NCBI GenBank assembly: GCA_023413135.1
Contig: JAEZQK010000001.1
Span: 22,491 to 86,490, forward strand
Direction: 5' to 3'
From: Bacillota bacterium
Lineage (GTDB): Bacteria > Bacillota > Clostridia > Christensenellales > Aristaeellaceae
DNA length: 64,000 nt
A model generated the notes under the pieces. That model saw only the letters and a program-made list of their open reading frames with translations. It did not search any database and was not told where the DNA came from. The first letter of the stretch is position 1. Each line of letters begins with the position of its first letter. Shown here one piece after another: positions 60,975 through 64,000 of this stretch. The translations under genes were made by a program, and so were the position numbers.

Positions 60975-62351
60975 ATGTCGGGAATACCGCTGCTCATCGC
61001 CTTTGTGGTGATGGTTATCATCATGATTGTGGCCATTTCCAAATTCAGGCTGCATCCTTTTCTTGCGCTGATGGGTACATCGCTGGTGCTGGCTTTTTTA
61101 GGCGGTATTCCCATAACAAAAGTACCGGGGGTGATAGGCGCGGGTTTCTCCGGTGTCTTTTCAAGCCTGGGCATCGTCATCATCCTTGGCGCCATGATCG
61201 GTTACTTTCTGGAAAAGACCGGTGCCGCGCTGAAAATGGCAGATTCCGTAGTTCGCAGGGTGGGGAAAAAACATCCGGAATTGGCTATTCTGCTGATGGG
61301 GTGGATCGTATCCATCCCTGTGTTTTGCGACAGCGGGTTTGTGATCCTGAATCCTATCCGCCGTGCTATTGCCAGAAAAACGGGCGTATCCAGCGTTGCA
61401 ATGACGGTGGCGCTGTCTGCCGGGCTGTACACCTCCCATGTGTTCATCCCGCCTACGCCAGGCCCCATTGCCGCCGCCGGGACGCTGGGCATCGGCAGCA
61501 ATATGCTGCTGGTGATCGGCGTGGGCGCGCTTGTCTCCATCCCTTGCTTGATTGCCGCCTATATATATGCCAAATGCATTGGCAAAAGGGTGAAATCTAC
61601 CGAGGATGAGGACAAAAATGAAGCAGTAAAAAGCTATGAGGAGCTGGTGAAGGAGTATGGAAAGCTTCCCGGTACGGCAGCTTCCTTTACGCCGATCATA
61701 GTGCCGGTGCTGCTCATGAGTCTGAGCTCCATCATTGCTATTCTGGGTCTTGCGGGCCCGGTTGCCGATCTTATCACCTTTCTTGGCACGCCGATGATTG
61801 CTTTGGCGGTAGGGCTTCTGTTCAGCATAGGTCTTTTGTCCTCCGCTCGCAAGATGAAGGAATTCCATGGCCTGACCGACGAAACCCTGAAAACCGTAGG
61901 CCCTATTCTGTTTGTTACGGCAGCGGGGGGCGTATTGGGAAAGGTGATTACCGAAGCGGGCATCACTACCTTCATTTCTGAAAACGCCACATTTTTGACA
62001 AGCGTAGGCGTTTTCTTCCCCTTCCTTTTGGCCGCCATCCTGAAAACGGCGCAGGGCTCTTCCACAGTAGCCATCATTACCACCGCCAGCGTGATGGGGG
62101 CATTCTCCGCACCTGGTACGCTGATGCAGAGCCTGGGCTTTACAACGCCATTGGCGGCGGCTCTTGCCGTGATGGCTATAGGCGCGGGGGCCATGACCGT
62201 ATCCCATGCCAACGACTCCTATTTCTGGGTTGTTACCAATTTTGGACGCATCAAAGCGGAGGATGGCTACAAGACACAGACCATCGTTACCCTGGTCATG
62301 GGCATTGTGGCTATCTTATTTATCTGGCTGCTCTCGATGTTTGTTTTTTAA
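60975..62351 (+). CDS. GntP-family gluconate/glycerate-type permease
   Basis: 458 residues from ATG at 60975 after GGGAGG; the frame extends 15 codons further left but without a better site. About 12 helices; family motifs FCDSGFVIL, PPTPGPIAAAG, AQGSSTVAIITTASV and MTVSHANDSYFWVVT. GntP proteins bring in gluconate and related sugar acids with protons. Adjacent glycerate kinase suggests glycerate or a related acid as substrate. Confidence 0.9.
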   Translation: MSGIPLLIAFVVMVIIMIVAISKFRLHPFLALMGTSLVLAFLGGIPITKVPGVIGAGFSGVFSSLGIVIILGAMIGYFLEKTGAALKMADSVVRRVGKKHPELAILLMGWIVSIPVFCDSGFVILNPIRRAIARKTGVSSVAMTVALSAGLYTSHVFIPPTPGPIAAAGTLGIGSNMLLVIGVGALVSIPCLIAAYIYAKCIGKRVKSTEDEDKNEAVKSYEELVKEYGKLPGTAASFTPIIVPVLLMSLSSIIAILGLAGPVADLITFLGTPMIALAVGLLFSIGLLSSARKMKEFHGLTDETLKTVGPILFVTAAGGVLGKVITEAGITTFISENATFLTSVGVFFPFLLAAILKTAQGSSTVAIITTASVMGAFSAPGTLMQSLGFTTPLAAALAVMAIGAGAMTVSHANDSYFWVVTNFGRIKAEDGYKTQTIVTLVMGIVAILFIWLLSMFVF

Positions 62352-62402
62352 GTACAATAGACATCGCATGGAGATGACCACCAATGAAAGTGAGGCACGA
62401 AC

Positions 62403-63650
62403 ATGACGACGTTGCGCGAGGATACCCAGGCGATTTTTAGCGAAGCCATTGAGGCCGTACTGCCCGAAGCAGCGGTGGAAAGGGCGCTTAACCGGCATCA
62501 CGTATCGGGAGATGCGGTCATTATCGCCATTGGAAAGGCCGCCTGGCGGATGGCAAAGGCAGCCGTGGACGTACTTAGGGACAAGGTATCCGGCGGGATC
62601 GTCATTACCAAATATGCGCATGCTTTGGGAGACATTCCCGGTCTTGCCGTCATGGAGGCCGGCCATCCCGTGCCAGATGAGAACGGTGTGCATGCGGCCA
62701 GGGAAGCCCTCCGCCTTGTCAGCGGCTTAAAAAGGGAGCAAACGGTGGTTTTCTTGGTATCGGGAGGCGGGTCGGCGCTGTTTGAACTGCCGCTTAACGG
62801 AATATCTCTTTCAGACATTGCGGATATTACCAAGCAGCTTCTGGCCTGCGGGGCCAATATCGTGGAAATCAACACCATCCGCAAGCATCTGTCCCAGGTA
62901 AAGGGCGGGCGGTTCGCGCTTCAATGTGCTCCTGCGCACGTGCTTTCCATTGTATTGAGCGACGTGCTTAATGATCCGCTGGACAGCATCGCCTCCGGTC
63001 CGGCCTATCCCGACAGCTCGACGGCAGAGGATGCGCTGGAGATTGTGAAAAGGTACAAGCTGAAGGTCTCGGATGCCGTACGGGAAAAACTTAAGCAGGA
63101 AACGCCCAAGGTGCTTGTCAACGTGACGACCGAAATTACCGGAAATGTGGATGAGCTTTGCCTGGGCGCTGCGAAGGCGGCCAGGGCGAGGGGATATGAA
63201 ACGCTGCTCATGACGACCACGCTGGACGTGGAAGCAAGGGAGGCTGGCGGGTTTCTGGCTGCCATTGCAAGACAGATACGAAAAACGGGCCAGCCTATAA
63301 AGCCCCCCTGCGCCGTGATCCTGGGCGGTGAAACTGTAGTGCATCTAAAGGGCCATGGCAAGGGAGGACGCAATCAGGAGCTTGCCCTGGCCGCCGCCAA
63401 GGGGATCGACGGGCTGAAGGACGTGCTGGTACTCTCCGTAGGATCCGACGGAACGGACGGCCCCACCGATGCGGCCGGCGGGATGGTTACAGGTGAATTC
63501 GCATCAAAATGCCGGGAACTGGGGATTGACCTGGATGGTCAGCTGAACGACAACAACTCCTATGAAGTGCTCAAAGCGGCGGGGGGATTGGTGGTCACCG
63601 GACCCACAGGGACGAACGTCAATGATTTGATGATGGTGCTGTGCAGATAA
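62403..63650 (+). CDS. Glycerate 2-kinase (GckA/TtuD, MOFRL family)
   Basis: 415 residues. N-terminal DUF4147 part with AIGKAAWRMAKAA, EAGHPVPDENG and LVSGGGSALFELP, the lysine-containing IRKHLSQVKGGR, and the C-terminal MOFRL domain (GGRNQELALAAA, GSDGTDGPTDAAGG). It phosphorylates D-glycerate at C2, feeding lower glycolysis. 51 bases after the permease; together they form an acid uptake and use unit. Start after GTGAGG. Confidence 0.92.
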   Translation: MTTLREDTQAIFSEAIEAVLPEAAVERALNRHHVSGDAVIIAIGKAAWRMAKAAVDVLRDKVSGGIVITKYAHALGDIPGLAVMEAGHPVPDENGVHAAREALRLVSGLKREQTVVFLVSGGGSALFELPLNGISLSDIADITKQLLACGANIVEINTIRKHLSQVKGGRFALQCAPAHVLSIVLSDVLNDPLDSIASGPAYPDSSTAEDALEIVKRYKLKVSDAVREKLKQETPKVLVNVTTEITGNVDELCLGAAKAARARGYETLLMTTTLDVEAREAGGFLAAIARQIRKTGQPIKPPCAVILGGETVVHLKGHGKGGRNQELALAAAKGIDGLKDVLVLSVGSDGTDGPTDAAGGMVTGEFASKCRELGIDLDGQLNDNNSYEVLKAAGGLVVTGPTGTNVNDLMMVLCR

Positions 63651-64000
63651 GCTGATACAAATCAAAAACATTAATGCGTCGTTGTCGACATCTTTGGAAA
63701 CGCACCGTACCAACATCGTAGGATTAGCGTAGGGCGGGGGCGGGCGTTCGCCATCCTTTTCCTGGCTTTACGGTACCGCTACTGCGGCGGGATTAAGCCC
63801 CAATGTCATAAAGATAAGAGAAGGGCTAAGACAGGCAACGGCGAAGGGCTCTCTTTCCCTCATCCTTTGCCGTCGCGTATCATATATTAACCTCCATGCC
63901 ACCGTGTTGCAGGCGGAGAAGTCAATAAACAAACAACACCGTAGGGGCGGGGCTCTGCTCCGCCCAATGAGAAGCATCACCGTGGCGGGCGGAGCAGAGC
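63651..64000. other. 350 bases of repeats at the right edge
   Basis: Family-1 copy D starts at 63655. From 63940 a second G-rich element (GTAGGGGCGGGGCTCTGCTCC ... GCGGGCGGAGCAGAGC) reaches the window edge. Between them, 63795-63940 shows no convincing gene. Confidence 0.65.
63655..63800 (+). repeat. MITE-like element, family 1, copy D
   Basis: It starts ATACAAATCAAAAACATTAAT four bases after the glycerate kinase stop, continues GCGTCGTTGTCGACATCTTTGGA, then GGGCGGGGGCGGGCGTTCGCC and GCGGCGGGATTAAGCCCC. Same core orientation as copy A. Right boundary uncertain. Confidence 0.7.

Noticed and set aside
61161..62207. Minus-strand 348-codon frame
   Set aside because: Antisense of the GntP permease; no family features.
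1..64000. tRNA, rRNA, tmRNA, prophage and transposase genes
   Set aside because: Looked for in intergenic gaps and among coding regions; none recognised. Only non-autonomous repeats were found.

Overview
The window is chromosomal DNA from a low-to-mid G+C Gram-positive anaerobe of the Bacillota, most likely class Clostridia. The evidence is a T-box leader before pheST, a lysine riboswitch before asd-dapA-dapB, cdaA-cdaR, rapZ-whiA-crh, an rsmG-noc-like pair, LL-diaminopimelate aminotransferase, secDF, and strong AGGAGG ribosome binding sites with several TTG or GTG starts. No rRNA, tRNA, prophage, CRISPR array or insertion-sequence transposase was seen. The Thr-Pro-Glu stalks and X2-type Ig-like repeats suggest a gut-type or digester-type clostridium. 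Genus cannot be fixed from the sequence.

Layout. 1-3370 (minus) holds most of a giant secreted protein with nine X2-type Ig-like repeats followed by leucine-rich repeats; it runs off the left edge. 3.6-6.9 kb has an SMR efflux protein with an AraC regulator, a small XRE repressor with a membrane partner, and a secreted CHAP hydrolase. 7.0-10.4 kb (minus) is murB-rapZ-whiA-crh, without the yvcK gene usual between rapZ and whiA. 10.5-13.6 kb (minus) is an ABC ATPase, one permease and nagA; every catalytic motif of the ATPase outside Walker A is altered. Then come a HAD nucleotidase, a PAS/degenerate-GGDEF/EAL protein, T-box-pheST, a threonine aldolase with a secreted phosphodiester glycosidase, dapF-dapL, purA with an amidohydrolase, hisH-hisF, an APH-fold kinase, a one-span PQQ-propeller protein and glpK.

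35-43 kb holds an XRE-DUF5680 regulator, riboswitch-asd-dapA-dapB, a coiled-coil membrane protein and secDF. 43-46.5 kb (minus) is radC-ydcF-rsmG-noc-like. 46.7-52.2 kb (plus) is cdaA-cdaR, an unknown membrane protein, a P-loop ATPase and an RsmF-like methyltransferase. The right part has a DUF134-NifX fusion, a GNAT-cyclodeaminase fusion with folD, ychF with an ATP-grasp protein, a VWA lipid-side protein, uppP, and a GntP permease with glycerate 2-kinase.

Connections. The lysine/peptidoglycan branch is spread over two loci (asd-dapA-dapB under a lysine riboswitch; dapF-dapL) and joins murB, uppP, nagA, rapZ and the c-di-AMP synthase cdaA in a wall-precursor theme. folD plus cyclodeaminase supply one-carbon units.

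The most unusual layer is the non-coding one. At least six families of small palindromic or inverted-repeat elements sit exactly at gene ends. In places they supply coding sequence (an 80-residue tail on the AraC protein, a 28-residue tail on HisH, the last codons of the aldolase). Two families show paired compensatory changes, which suggests selection on the folded form.
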